Shown here in pieces: positions 1-11,077 of a stretch of 64,000 bases of DNA. The stretch comes from Tetraselmis striata. Lineage: Eukaryota; Chlorophyta; Chlorodendrophyceae; Chlorodendrales; Chlorodendraceae. The notes below the pieces were generated by a model. That model was given only the letters and a program-made list of their open reading frames with translations. It was not told the DNA's origin and made no database searches. The DNA lies in the NCBI GenBank assembly GCA_006384855.1, contig VCJN01000202.1:1-64000 (forward strand). The letters are read 5' to 3'. Positions within the stretch are counted from its first letter, which is position 1, and each line of letters opens with the position of its first letter. The translations under genes and the position numbers were made by a program.

Positions 1-2250
1 TCGCCCTGTGTCCTCGAATGGGGGCAGGAGGTAGGGGTGCGGGGTGCTGGGCGGGAGGTAGTGGGCCGGACGAGTAGGGTGTGCTAGTGGATGCAGGATG
101 CGCCGCCCGCAATGCTAGGCGGGTACTTCGGGCGGCGACGCGGATTATGCGGCGCCGGGGGCGGGGTGGCGCGCGCGGACTGATTATTCGTGCCGTATTC
201 GGATCGCGAACTGTCGTACGGGTTACCACGGGAGGTGTTGTGATGTTGCTGATACATCAGATAGTACGTGCTTAGTTTGTCAACAATATCCGACATGATA
301 TCAAAATTAAAAGGGTTATGTAATGGGTTTGAGATTTGCAACATCTCGGCAAACTAAAGAGGTATTTCTTTCTCCTTAGCAAAAGCCACATTGCGATGGG
401 CAACAAATGTTGTAGGAGTGTTCTCTCCGGTGTTGTATTCCCAAAGTGTAAGTACCAACGATAAAAGGTGTTGAGATCTAGAGAGTACTTGACTTTGAGT
501 TCAAACAGAGCGGGATCGATGGTTTGGGGAACATCAGTACATCCACTGAATGTCTTTTCTTTCATTATACCAGTGATCAGCTGTTTATACATATCATCAA
601 AATCTCTGAAAGAAGTGACCGTCTTCTGTGTGCGAACTGAACAAACATGTCAGTGACAGTCATAATATGTTGTAACATATCATGAGCTATCTTTGGCACA
701 ATGCAGTACGAGTGCCGGTGCCACTGAATGATGTACATTCTACGGGAACAACGGATACTGGTACGAGTGTGCGCATGTCACTCGCACGAGTTCTCGTATG
801 TCGGCCTGCTGTATTATACATGATAATCATGTCTGCCTATTTGTCAGATATATTATGTATTGACTATGCGGGACATATATGATTATGTATTGCCGTACAC
901 TGACGGGGCTGACGTTTTGGCTTCTGTCTGACTCTCCATGGTGACACCCTTTGGCAGTGGGCGTGCTGCTGCTAGAGGTCGGCCCAGCATGACGGCCAGT
1001 GCCGCCGACGATAGCTATAATATTTGTAGCAATGGGTGGTGGCAACTTGTAACAATCATTGTATGCTGAAAAACACCGTAACCCCTCGCCTCTGCACCGC
1101 CATTGCACACCACCTTCGTTTGTTTGCGAGTCTCGACTGGCTGAGACTGTCGCATATTTTATACTTGGATGAAGTATTTGGATTGATTGTTGATTGAGTT
1201 TTTACATAGGTTTCAGCCACTGAATTGTACGTACTCGTACCCCAAAATGATAACTTGGACCTCATCCAGTAAGTGCATTATGTCAGTGGTATGTAGTGGT
1301 ATACTTATATCGTAGCTGATCCTTCCCTGCCAAGAAGGGTATTCTGATGTTAAGAGTTGGTAGGAGAGGGCTCGGCGATGGTTGCTGGCGAGAAGACTCA
1401 TGCTTCGGCAACACGCCGCGTCAACAACACGCGGCAACAACACGCTTCGGCAACACGCCGCTTCGGCAACACGGCGAGAAGACTCATGCTTCGGCAACAC
1501 GGCGTTTGGGTTGCTCACGATTGTCACCCGTGAGTGTTATAGTTCAGTTCGGTTTGAAGAGTTAGTTTGAAGGGTTATGTTTGAAGAATCACGTTAAGGG
1601 ATTCGACTTGAAAAGTCGGTTTGAAGGGTTAGTTTGAAGGATTCGATTTGAAGGGGTGGAGCGAAGGATCGGCGATCGAAGTCGATTAGCAACAGAATGA
1701 ATATCGTTTTGGAATACCGGGATACATATCGCCTTGTTGAAGGTTTGAAAAACTGCATGATCTAAAAAATGGCCAAGAACATTGGTCGTTGGCGGCCGAC
1801 ACGTTTCGGCTAGATCTCGGCAGTTGATTGCCATTCTACAGTTTCGACGATATTCTGCAACTGGAAGTGGTGGCGGTTGTCAGGCTGCCATGCATGATCA
1901 AGGGTAGTGTTGATCATCCGCATGCCCATAGTGCCCAACAGCGAAGGAATAAAGTGAGGAGCAGAGAGCGGCGTCTTGGAGATTTTGAAGGGCGGTATCT
2001 TAGCCCCCAAAATTGTGGTGGGGGGGTGCTCTAGCGTTCGACTACCCACGTAGTATCTTCCGCCAATAATCGTCGGAACTCTGTAACAGTTGGGTGCCAT
2101 TGTGCATGGCCGAAAGCCAAGATAGAGCACTGTTGAGTTATTGAGAGAGTTTCAAACTGTGCACGGGGCTTAGTCGAAAGCCACAAGGCAATACACTTGT
2201 CGGGTCGTCGGGTAGAACTATTGACGGAGCAGGGTCCGAGTGAAGTCGTC
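1..2250. other. Gene-free repeat-rich stretch
   Basis: I find no supportable gene here. Open frames are short, on both strands, and lack recognisable domains or consistent splice signals. The stretch holds a CTTCGGCAACACG-type minisatellite (about 1391-1504) and a run of GTTTGAAGG-like units (about 1553-1662). The rest is unassigned. Confidence 0.6.
1391..1504. repeat. Short imperfect minisatellite
   Basis: Units related to CTTCGGCAACACG are repeated, some as TCAACAACACG variants, with AGAAGACTCATG at both ends of the array. It does not appear to be coding: overlapping frames on the plus strand are open only because of the simple repeat. Confidence 0.7.
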
Positions 2251-2272
2251 TGGTCGGATTCTGTTAGCTATA

Positions 2273-2395
2273 TTCGTACCGATACTCGGCTGCCCGATAT
2301 CGATACGAGTAGGGCGCGATATATACCGGTACCCGGCTGCCCGTGTACCGGCTAGATGGCTATATATGCGGCTGCCCGCATGTATATGACAAGAG
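2273..2395. repeat. Dispersed repeat 'ACTCGGCTGCCCG', intact copy
   Basis: This block has inverted-looking CGATATCG and TATATACCGGTA cores separated by CGGCTGCCCG. The same order recurs at about 3495-3573 and continues at about 3836-3873, where a retro-insertion splits it. The intact copy here therefore shows the empty-site arrangement. Function unknown. Confidence 0.7.
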
Positions 2396-2471
2396 AGGGT
2401 GCCCGCGAAAAATATAGCTCAAATTAAATAGCACTTTATGGACACGTCAGCGTGTCCCGCCCGCGTACGCG

Positions 2472-2502
2472 CAATTAGATAGCTCTCCGAGCTATCTAAT
2501 TG
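2472..2502. repeat. Near-perfect hairpin (14-bp arms, 3-nt loop)
   Basis: CAATTAGATAGCTC, a TCC loop and GAGCTATCTAATTG form a perfect palindrome. Related half-sites lie at about 2571 (AATTGGATAGCTC) and about 3312 (GAGCTATCTAATTT, inverted). The motif therefore brackets the 2.5-3.33 kb block and may be an end of a small decayed DNA element. Confidence 0.6.
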
Positions 2503-2764
2503 CTCGGAGATAAACTGCTCGCCGCGGCTTCATGCGATTTGGATAGCTTGTGTTATGACCGGTAAAATGAATTGGATAGCTCTCAAATTCCGCGGCCCGT
2601 GGGGTTGCTGGGGAGGTCCACCCGCACGAGCTCCACTATGCATCTTCCAGCAACCCACGTCCGCCGCCACCGCTTGAATCCAGTCAACACCCAGTGAACC
2701 GCGCCCTCGTGTCCAGTATGTCCCGCGCAGCCGAGAAGACCAGCAACCACTCGTCCGGGTAAGC

Positions 2765-3339
2765 TTGGTCAAAGCGGTGGGACAGCGAACTCCCGTGGAC
2801 CTTGGCGTTGCTGCGCGCCGCCGACAGCGCAGTCGTCCCCGCATACTGGCGGTCGATGCGGTGGGGGGGGGGGGGGGGGGGGTAACGCAAAGATGGAGTC
2901 GAAGCTGCGCGTCCGAGGAGCTGCGGGAGGTGGCTCCTGCAACGGACATGGAGCTGCCGGTGGGGAAAAACCTGTCGGAGAAGGTGAAGGCCATAGTGGC
3001 GGTGTGGCGGTCGGGTAGCGAGCGGAAGGCCGCCATGAACGACAGTCAGTGGTCGGCGGCCAAGAACCAACAGCGCGATCCCACGGTCGTGCTGAAAAAG
3101 GGCGAGGCCGGGTTCAAGGAGTGGAGCGACTTGCGGAACTGGCTTTAGCTGACGGGTCGGGTGGACGTGGAGTGGGAGGATGAGGAGGGGGACCCTCATC
3201 GGGCGCCCGACGAGGACGCGATCGCAGACGCAGCGGAGGTAAAGCAGCTGCGGAGTAGCACAACGGCGGTAAATTACATAAAGCGCGGTGATGCGGACGA
3301 CGTGGCGCGATGTCGAGAGCTATCTAATTTGAACTAAAT
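2765..3339 (+). pseudogene. Degenerate ORF fragment, unknown family
   Basis: A plus-strand frame encodes a polar, charge-rich stretch (MELPVGKNLSEKVKAIVAVW, then KKGEAGFKEWSDLRNWL). It is cut by one stop at about 3146 and then continues with an acidic segment (EWEDEEGDPHRAPDEDAIAD) to about 3339. A poly-G tract of 20 sits inside the 5' part. On the minus strand, 2693-2829 also reads like protein (SHRFDQAYPDEWLLVF), so which strand was coding is uncertain. No domain recognised. Probably remains of a multicopy element gene. Confidence 0.25.
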
Positions 3340-3573
3340 ATTCAGCGGGAACCCTCTAATGCTCGAATTCTTTTGAATTGCTTTCACTGGTTTCTCGGAG
3401 CCTTGGCTGCGATCCAGGAGGTGAGTGGTTCGATCTACCTATCACCCAGAAATCGAAGTAGTCGTCCATGGATGCGACAAGATGGAATGTTCGCTATACT
3501 CGTACCGATACTCGGCTGCCCGATATCGATACGAGTAGAGCGCGATATATACCGGTACTCGGCTGCCCGTGTA

Positions 3574-3832
3574 CCTTCAAAAGTTTTTCAAATTATTACA
3601 TTAGGGCTTTCACAAATGCGCACTACAAACAAGACTAACAGCAACTATGAAAGGTTTCCAGCAAAAGAGACATAAGCCTGAAACCAAGGTCGAGCAGGAG
3701 GCCAGGGAGCCAAGAACTAAGGAGGAGCCAAGGGAATCACGAAGTCGCTTAGCTGCTAGGAACCAAAGGGACCACCGCCCCGGCGTAGGCTATCAGCCGC
3801 GGCGAGGATGCTTACCCCGGGTACCTGCAAAA
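3574..3832 (-). mobile_element. Retro-insertion, family 2 (about 260 bp)
   Basis: This segment splits the dispersed repeat seen intact at 2273-2395. Read on the minus strand, its 3' half matches the insertions at 39926-40048 and 63904-63968, sharing TAGTGCGCATTTGTGAAAGCCC-like sequence. GTACC lies at both edges. The likeliest reading is a 5'-truncated non-LTR or SINE-like copy with its 3' end at the left. Confidence 0.6.
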
Positions 3833-4789
3833 TATATGGCTATATATGCGCATGCCCGCATGTATATGACAATGCTCGGATCTTTTAAATTGCTTTCAAG
3901 TTCCATGTCACTGGCATTGTCGAGAGCTTGGTAGTGCTCTGTTGGTGGCGATATTTCAGCCGGTTCGTTGATGGATCTCAATAGGTCAAGTCATTGAAGG
4001 GTTCGATATAGCAGGTTGAGGGCACTGTGTCGTCATACGATCGTTGGCGGAGTCGTTACCAAGAGCACAACTGGATGTCGGTGTCGGTGGTGAAGCATGT
4101 CGAGGGCGACGACGGTGTCATCTCGCCATAGTGTCATGCCATGGTTCAGACGAGTTTCTCGGTCGATGTAAATAAAGTCGGAACACTGAAAAGCCGAGGA
4201 TAGTTTCCCGCCGGCCGTAATCGCGGCTTCAGAGAAGGTAGGGTGTATGATGGCAATGGTGGCCATTAGCGATCCCAACCACAACACGGTGGAGGGAAAC
4301 GCAACAACAAGGTAGTGGTAAGTCGAGGTTCAGGTGGAGACAGCACAGAGCAGGGTTGAGACGATGTCGACACCGGTGCATGCCGTAACAACTGTCAAGG
4401 TCCCGGTACAAGAAAGTCGGTGGGCCAAAAACACAGCGCAATTCCAGGCCCGAAAATCGGACATTTTAACGTGCGCGTACGCGTACGCGCCCTCCAGTAC
4501 CTCTGGCCGTATTGGCAGTCACCATAGTGCCCGACCTATGTCTAGAGACCTTGTAGGTACCTCTGCCAAGGCCTTTGGGGGTAGTACAGGCGGTGTCGGG
4601 AGGCGGCTGGTGCGCAGGCGGTGGGGGCGACCTGGCGGCCGCGTACAGTCAGGATGCAACATCTGCCACTCCACGGCATGTCACAACAACTTGCATGACA
4701 TCTTTGCTTACAACGGCCACGTCTCTTTCCCCCATCCCCCCGTCCCCCATGGGCTACAAGTCAAAGAAACGGCAGTCTAAGAAAGCCGC

Positions 4790-6060
4790 GGCGATGCCGG
4801 TGGTGATGGAGGAGGCGGGGCGGGTGCCAGGGGCAGCGGCATGCCGGCTAGGCCGTCGGCGCAGACATCAGCGGCGACGACTCGTGTGTCGACCCAGCTG
4901 CAAAACCTCGAGTAAGAGGTAAAGTACCCGCTGAAGAGACCGACGGCCTCGGAGGAGGCGGAGCGTTGCTGGAGGGAGGTTGTCAACATGCAGAAAGAAG
5001 TGGAGAAGGAGCTGCGGTCCCAACTTGCGGCGGAGGAGAGGGCGTGAGTGGAGGCGGACATCCTTCGCCGGAAGCGCGACAAGAAGGGAGCGCGCCTAAA
5101 AGCCAAGATACGGCTCATGTTTGAGTCAAATGGCAGCGACGCCGAGTCAGCTGGCAGTGAGGGCAGCGGCAGTGACGAGGAGGGCGGGGGCCACAAGCCG
5201 GGGAGGGAGCGGCCGGCAGGCCTGTCCTACAAGCTGCGGGAGGCGACGACCCGAGCGACGGTGCGCAAGTTCATTTGCCGCAAGGCCGAGCAACTGGAGG
5301 CGTGGCTCACCCACGCAGTCGGAGACGACGGCATCTCGTAGTTTGTGTATGCGGAGGGCAGGCCCGGCGCACAGCTCGGAGCCCCTTCCGGCGGTGACGA
5401 AGGAGCAGAGCAACAACAATAGCAGGGCGATGTCGACGCGCATGGAGCTGACGGGGAGGAAGCGGGCATCGTGGAGGAGGTGCGTGGACCTAGTGGGCCA
5501 GCCAGCGGATGTGCGAGCAGCGCACACCCCCCGCTTTATCCTAGGCGCCCTCCTAGCCAAGTACCCCGAGTTGCTGGCCTCCATATTGGAGTCTAAGCAG
5601 TTTAAACATCACTTGAAAGCAGCAGAGAGGCGTACCTTGCTGCCCATTAGAAAGCTGCGGGAGCACAACGCTGTGCAGGTCTACACTGACCTGAAGCTCT
5701 TCAAGAGCCTTTCAGCGTCTCATCAATCTCAGCAGCTCCAAGTGGGACGCGGACATGGAGAAGCTGGTGCAGATGGTGCTGCCATATGGCAACTTGATGA
5801 TCAAGTGGCCATCAGTGGAGGACATGCTGAAAGGGCAAGGGGAGTAGCTGGCTGCTGTGGGGCTCAGCACTACGGAGGGCATTATATCAAGCACACTGGA
5901 TCTCAAGCTGGTGCTTCAGCATCGTGCCAGGCTACGGCTGAAGGAGGGGCTCATCAAACCCAGGGAGTCTCTCATCATCCAGCTAGTTGCTGATGCCACA
6001 TGAATCTTCAATGCCACAAGGACAAATGGCACAATTGTGGTGCTGAAGGTATGCTGCAAT
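4790..6060 (+). pseudogene. Broken multi-frame coding remnant, unknown family
   Basis: Protein-like sequence runs along the plus strand in different frames. First comes a basic/acidic N-terminal part (5048-5341: RRKRDKKGARLKAKIRLMF, then an acidic SDAESAGSEGSGSDEEGG stretch). Next is a globular-looking part at about 5400-5720 (HTPRFILGALLAKYPELLAS, FKHHLKAAERRTLLPIRKL). A third frame covers about 5718-6060 (SSKWDADMEKLVQMVLPYGN, STLDLKLVLQHRARLRLKEG) with stops at about 5848 and 6001. At least one frameshift (about 5718) and several stops make this a dead gene. I do not recognise the family; the layout suits a transposon ORF. Introns could explain some frame changes, but not the stops inside otherwise continuous frames. 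Confidence 0.4.
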
Positions 6061-6307
6061 TATATTTTGATGTCATTTATAGTCACGGTGTTTACACAAC
6101 ATGTCACTAAAAGGGATGGTGATGTTATGGCTGCGCAGATTGTCTGGGCACTGGGCATGTGGCTAAGGTAAAGCGAGAGAAGCATGAGCAGACACATGCC
6201 AGCATGAAGCGCAAGTTCCGAGAGCATACCTTTAACACATCCCGTGCGGCAAAGAAATAGGTTGGAAATATAATTACACACATGCTGGCATCCTCCCGCA
6301 ATGCCGC

Positions 6308-7408
6308 CTATGCATGCTGGTGACTATCAGCGACGCCGCCTTTTCCCTGGCTTCCTGAACTTCCCCAGCAAATCTGTGCATCATAATCATACACCCCCCT
6401 AGCTGGTGGCGGCACCTCAGACAGGTCCATGGCTATTTTAACGCCAACTGCCTTATCCTGCTGCCCATTGAACATGGGATCGCGGCTGGGGAAATAGTTG
6501 CCGTTCGTAGCCAGCCTCTCACGCCCACCTGGCACAAAGAGCATCCGAAGACGCTCATTCCGCTTGGCAAGGTAGTCCTGCTCCAACGCCCTTCTCTCTT
6601 GTTGCGTCGCCCGCTTAGCACGAGCCTTAGCTTGCTTCTCTAGGCACGCCGCGTGATCCCCGTATGTCACGAAGCCGGCCACAGCCTTCGTCAGCGCCGG
6701 GTGCTGATACCTCTTGGCAGTTTCTGGGTAGTAGTTAATGTGCCCTTGCTGACCGCAACCTGGCCTCAGGGCGGGCTCAGGAAAGCCCCACGTGCCAGCC
6801 TGCTGGATAAGGTGCTCCACGTTTGGCAGCTGCAGCTTATCCCATTTTATCTATGGCTCATGCAGCACTGACTGCTGGAACTTGTACCGCACATACTCGC
6901 GCTGGTCACACACCCATGGGGGGGTGTGGGGGTACCTGGTCACCTTCGCCTTCTGAAACGAGAGCTCCATCGCGCGCATTGTCAGAAGACGTAGCCACGC
7001 ACGAGGCGGCCGACTCCATGCTTCTCGTTGTCGCCGCGCTCGCAGTTCTTGACCGAGGGATACTCCCGGTCCCACGCCTCCAGGCTCGGCTCCCGACACT
7101 TCTTGACGATGTCGCTGACCCAACTAGCAAGCAGCGTCGAGGGGGAGCCGCATCAAAGCGACTTGGCGGCATTCGAGAGCCGCCACTCCCGGCCAGGCTC
7201 ATTCCACGTGGCCAATTGGAACTGAATGCGCCTCCCACGTTGCCCGCTCCACGACCGCCACCGGGGCCAGGAGAGGGCCGAAGCAGGCTGTGCATGTGGT
7301 GTTCTTGTAGCACTGCGGCTCTGAGGCGTAGGCCTCCTCGAAGCACTCCACCAGGCACTCTAGGCACTCGCCCTCTAGGACGCGGCTCCGCCGATTTACG
7401 GCCGCCAT
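6308..7408 (-). pseudogene. Degenerate gene, unknown protein, several breaks
   Basis: Read right to left on the minus strand, coding-like sequence starts at about 7408 with a Cys-rich segment (CLECLVECFEEAY, then CTAC). It shifts frame near 7210 (DIVKKCREPSLEAWDREYPS), has a stop at about 7160, shifts again near 6985 (MELSFQKAKVTRYPHTPPWV) and hits an in-frame TAG at about 6849. The frame then stays open to 6308, with a basic helical stretch (KQAKARAKRATQQERRALEQ). Sequence on both sides of the TAG reads smoothly, so this was one longer protein. The family is not recognised. Confidence 0.4.
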
Positions 7409-7439
7409 TAGCCCTCCCTACGTGACGGGCGGCACATGT

Positions 7440-9786
7440 GCAGCAGCGGGGCAGTGAGGAGAACGCTTGTATGTAACTTCGACAGGGAAAAACTCGACAA
7501 ACTCCCGTGTGCGTTCATGCAACATGTCCTAAGGAACACGATGGGCGAAAAACGGCCACGCGAACGGGGATGGCGATGGAGGCGTGTTCATCCCCGTGGC
7601 AGCGAGTGCGTGAGTGAGTGGGTGGTTGCGAGCCACACCCAACACAAACCACCTGGAGGTGCCGGTATCGCAGGCAAATCGGGCGCCCTCGGCGCCTATG
7701 CTCCTACCTACATGTCGGTCAATGCTATGGGTGCACTACCCTGACAGGGCGCTGGTCGAGAGCGGGTAGCTGGTGCGCACGATGGGCCGGGCCAGGATGG
7801 CCTTGCAATGGGTGAGGCGGTTGGGCGGGGCGTCTCGCTGACGCGGCTTTTTACACTCGTATCCTGCGCGTGCGCGATATTAAAATGTCCGCGCGTATTA
7901 TAGCGGAAATATGCTGGGAAGTCGGCGCTGCTGTAGCTGTATTGCACGAGATTAGCGATCGGTAGGTAGGAGCAACAAATGTGGGGCGAAGAAAGGAGTG
8001 TGAGAGGCAGCAGGGCTCAACAAGCTAGAGATAGAGGTTCTCGCTCGGGAAACGAGCGCGAATAATGTTGTGGAAGGTGGAAGAATGGTTCCAAGCAGCT
8101 GTGCTGCGGGGGTGACATATATGTGAGCTGGACAATCGGGTGACGGTGCGCATCAGGTGACAGGGTAGCGCATCGGGACATGTACCCGGGTCATTGTGTC
8201 TGCATGTCACTGGTTGAAGGGTTACTAGGTCTTGCAGGGTTTGGTCATCCTCTGCTCACAAAGTCACAAGTACAGGTACCGTACACTACACCGTGCCAGC
8301 ACTACACCAGGACCGTATAGCGACTATACCGTACAGTAGTACCGTGCAGTAACGTACAGTTAGGTACCTGTGAACCGGCGGTCGTAAAGGTACTATGTTT
8401 AGTATTAGTAGTACCAGCGGTATAGTGTTGATTATGCCGCTGTGCGCGCTATGGTCGCTGTATATCATCATCGAATAACTACAAATTTCTGTTTAACTAC
8501 AAATTTCTGTTTAACTACAAAGTTCTGCTTTTTGTTCTGTTGTGCCCATTTGTGAAAGCCCTGATGTAGTCGCTAATAACACATCATCATCGACGGACTG
8601 TTAGGATATGTATGATACCACAGAAATCCCCATGTGGGTACCCAGGCCGGTGCCTGGTGCGTTTTGAACTTTTGATGCGCGGCGGCATCCTTAATACCTG
8701 TACACGAATCCTCCACATGACCTCCGCCAGACCTACCTGTACCCCAGTCACTATCGCCGTGCTGCTGACGTGTGCGCGCGGTGACGACACGCACCACTGA
8801 GCAGTAAGTACTAAGGGGTGAAACCGTTACGAGATGTCATCGCCTCACCTCAGCATCAGGACAGTAACTTCTGGTAGCCGGCGGGATAATATACCTGTAG
8901 TTCGACTAGCATACAACAGCAAGGTACGGGGATACCGGCGACGATACTATATAGGTAGAGGTACCGACGATAGTACAGTCTACAAGCCAACAGGCACACC
9001 GGCGTCAACAGCGAAGCGCGTGTGTCCGGTGAGCCCACCCGCTGCTGCTCCTGGACCTTCTTGCTGCCCCACCACGTCAAGACGGTGGCTCAGCACGCGA
9101 ATTGTTTCATATCCAGCGAAGTTTAACCCTCATTCATACTTATATTCGTCGCGGCGAGCACTCAACGACGAGCAGCAGGCCAGCAGCGTTGCCTCCCCCC
9201 CTCCTCGGCGAAATGCGGCGACCGGCAGCGTACACGCTGGCAGAGCACCAGCAAGGCGGCAGCGCCGACGCCGCGACACCACCAGCGCGCCTGGCGGATA
9301 CGCCCAGCGAACGTGTGAAATGCCAGGTGATTCAGCTCCCGCGCGAGAAAAGCTGCACATATAGAGCAGAGTATAAGACTGGGTGATACACGCCCCTCAT
9401 GGGCTGCTCCCCATAGGCACTGCACCGACTCCGGGGAGCGCGCCTCGGCGTCCGCGACGGTTCCGACACGCTCCACCTGCGAGCGAAACTTTTGTGCATC
9501 TCTGCACGTACTTGTATGACTCGTTTGTAATTTCAGGGAAGAAATGTCCACGTAAAGGCTTATAATAAATATTCCTGAACAATTGGATTCGATAATGAAT
9601 AGCAAGGCGCTAGTACACCATAGCACCACCAAGCCCAAGCGCCCCTTCGCGCGGTTTCTGTCAACCTGAAGCATATTTACCCCGGCCGAAAAAACAATAC
9701 GCACATTGCCACCGGGCACTGAAAGTCATGCTGCAACGCACCAGGTTGCCGCGGCACGCTGGACACGCAGTCATCCTGCGGGCGAC
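7440..9786. other. No gene recognised
   Basis: Only short overlapping frames are present. About 8266-8470 is biased, palindrome-rich sequence built on GTACC/GTACAG. About 8478-8530 holds three near-identical AACTACAAATTTCTGTTT units, followed by a partial match to retro family 2 (TTTGTGAAAGCCCTGATGTA, about 8549-8568). Confidence 0.5.
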
Positions 9787-10153
9787 ATGGAAGCTCGCCC
9801 GATTGCGAAGCCGCAGGTGTTCGACACGACGACTCAGCCGCCGCTCGACAGCGCGAAGGAGTGGCTCGCTCAGGTCCGCTTCTCTTTATACCACGAATCC
9901 GCGTGCCGTGCCTGCGGCGCTTCTCTCTTTGCGTTGCGCTGTTATCTTTAGTCGCGCCACCTCATTGACGATGCCGATGCTGCCGCAGGCTCAGAAGGTG
10001 CTTGGTGACGTCCTGGGGCAGCGTGACTCCACCCGCAGGAGCAGTCTGGATGACACCTTCTGGCCCCACCTACCGCAGCGGTCCTCATTTGACCACACCG
10101 ACGCCAGGCGCATGCGCGTGGCGGCCGCATTCTCCCGGCGCCGAGGGTTTTGA
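9787..10153 (+). CDS. Small two-exon gene, 83-aa protein of unknown function
   Basis: Exon 1 is 9787-9873 (ATG in GCGACATGG context, 29 codons, ends CTCAG before GTCCGC). Exon 2 is 9989-10153 (after CTGCCGCAG; 54 codons plus TGA). The junction is phase 0 and both exons stay open, giving 83 aa. The protein is polar with a Trp (AKEWLAQ), a central Ser/Arg region (DSTRRSSLDDTFW) and a basic C-terminus (RRMRVAAAFSRRRGF). There is no signal peptide or membrane segment. No family recognised. The donor GTCCGC is weak, and with such a short protein, chance cannot be excluded. Confidence 0.4.
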
Positions 10154-10835
10154 GCAAGAGCATTGCCCCCTCCAGCGCCTTTTCATATGCATCATAATGA
10201 GTAGAACCCCTCACCGAAGCACTATCCACACTCTTCCCAATTCTTTATTATTTCAACGTTTCTCTGGTAAACGCCAAAAAATGTTCCAGATATTAGGAGT
10301 GACTGGCCTTAGCCACTCACCACTACACATAGCTTCTCCCAGCAGGGGACTGTAATATAGGCGTGATGCAAGACTCGCCCACTCAATTGCGAATGGCCCG
10401 GTTATCAGAATGAGCATCTTTCTTTTCACTTCCAGCTTAAACATGCCATCGCTCTTCTCTTTGCATGTAGCGGAATTAATGAGAGTAGATGCTGGCATGG
10501 CGGATGTTGTTTGTGCCGCCTGCGCGTGCTCAATACCTTTCACGGTCATTGCGCTCATATCTGTGGCTGTTTGCATCAAGAGATACTAGCAGTGGGGCAC
10601 ATGCTGTCCGCTGATCGGAACCTACTCTCGGGACATTTCTCATCATCTGTGATACATTCAGCTGCAGTGCTATATGGTGGCTTCATTTGCAGATTGCACC
10701 GTGATGCAAATTTGCATTTGTACTTCCTTCAGTCCTCAACAGAAAGCGCCATGCAGACACATAACCACTTCGGGTGGGGTGATTCCCCTCAGCCACCTAA
10801 TGTTCTCTGCACGCCCCCGTGGCGGCTTTAGAGGT

Positions 10836-10837
10836 TG

Positions 10838-10904
<67 letters not shown>
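10836..10904. repeat. Compound (CT)n(CA)n microsatellite
   Basis: About 30 bp of CT is followed by about 40 bp of CA with no interruption. Open frames across it on both strands are artefacts of the dinucleotide repeats. Confidence 0.95.
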
Positions 10905-10907
<3 letters not shown>

Positions 10908-11077
10908 CAGCGCCGCACGAGCGACCGTCATTTCAGCATGCCATACCTGCAGAGTCTACAAACGCGGGGTCGCCGCTTGCTTGAATCATGAAATGCGCAA
11001 GCTGCCGGAGATGATGCAAATATGGCAAATCGTGCCAGAGGAGTAACTTCCGAATTGGGCAAGACATCGAGGGAGGC

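Noticed and set aside
10736..11046. Frames with HTHTHT or VCVCVC runs
   Set aside because: Translations of the (CT)n(CA)n microsatellite.
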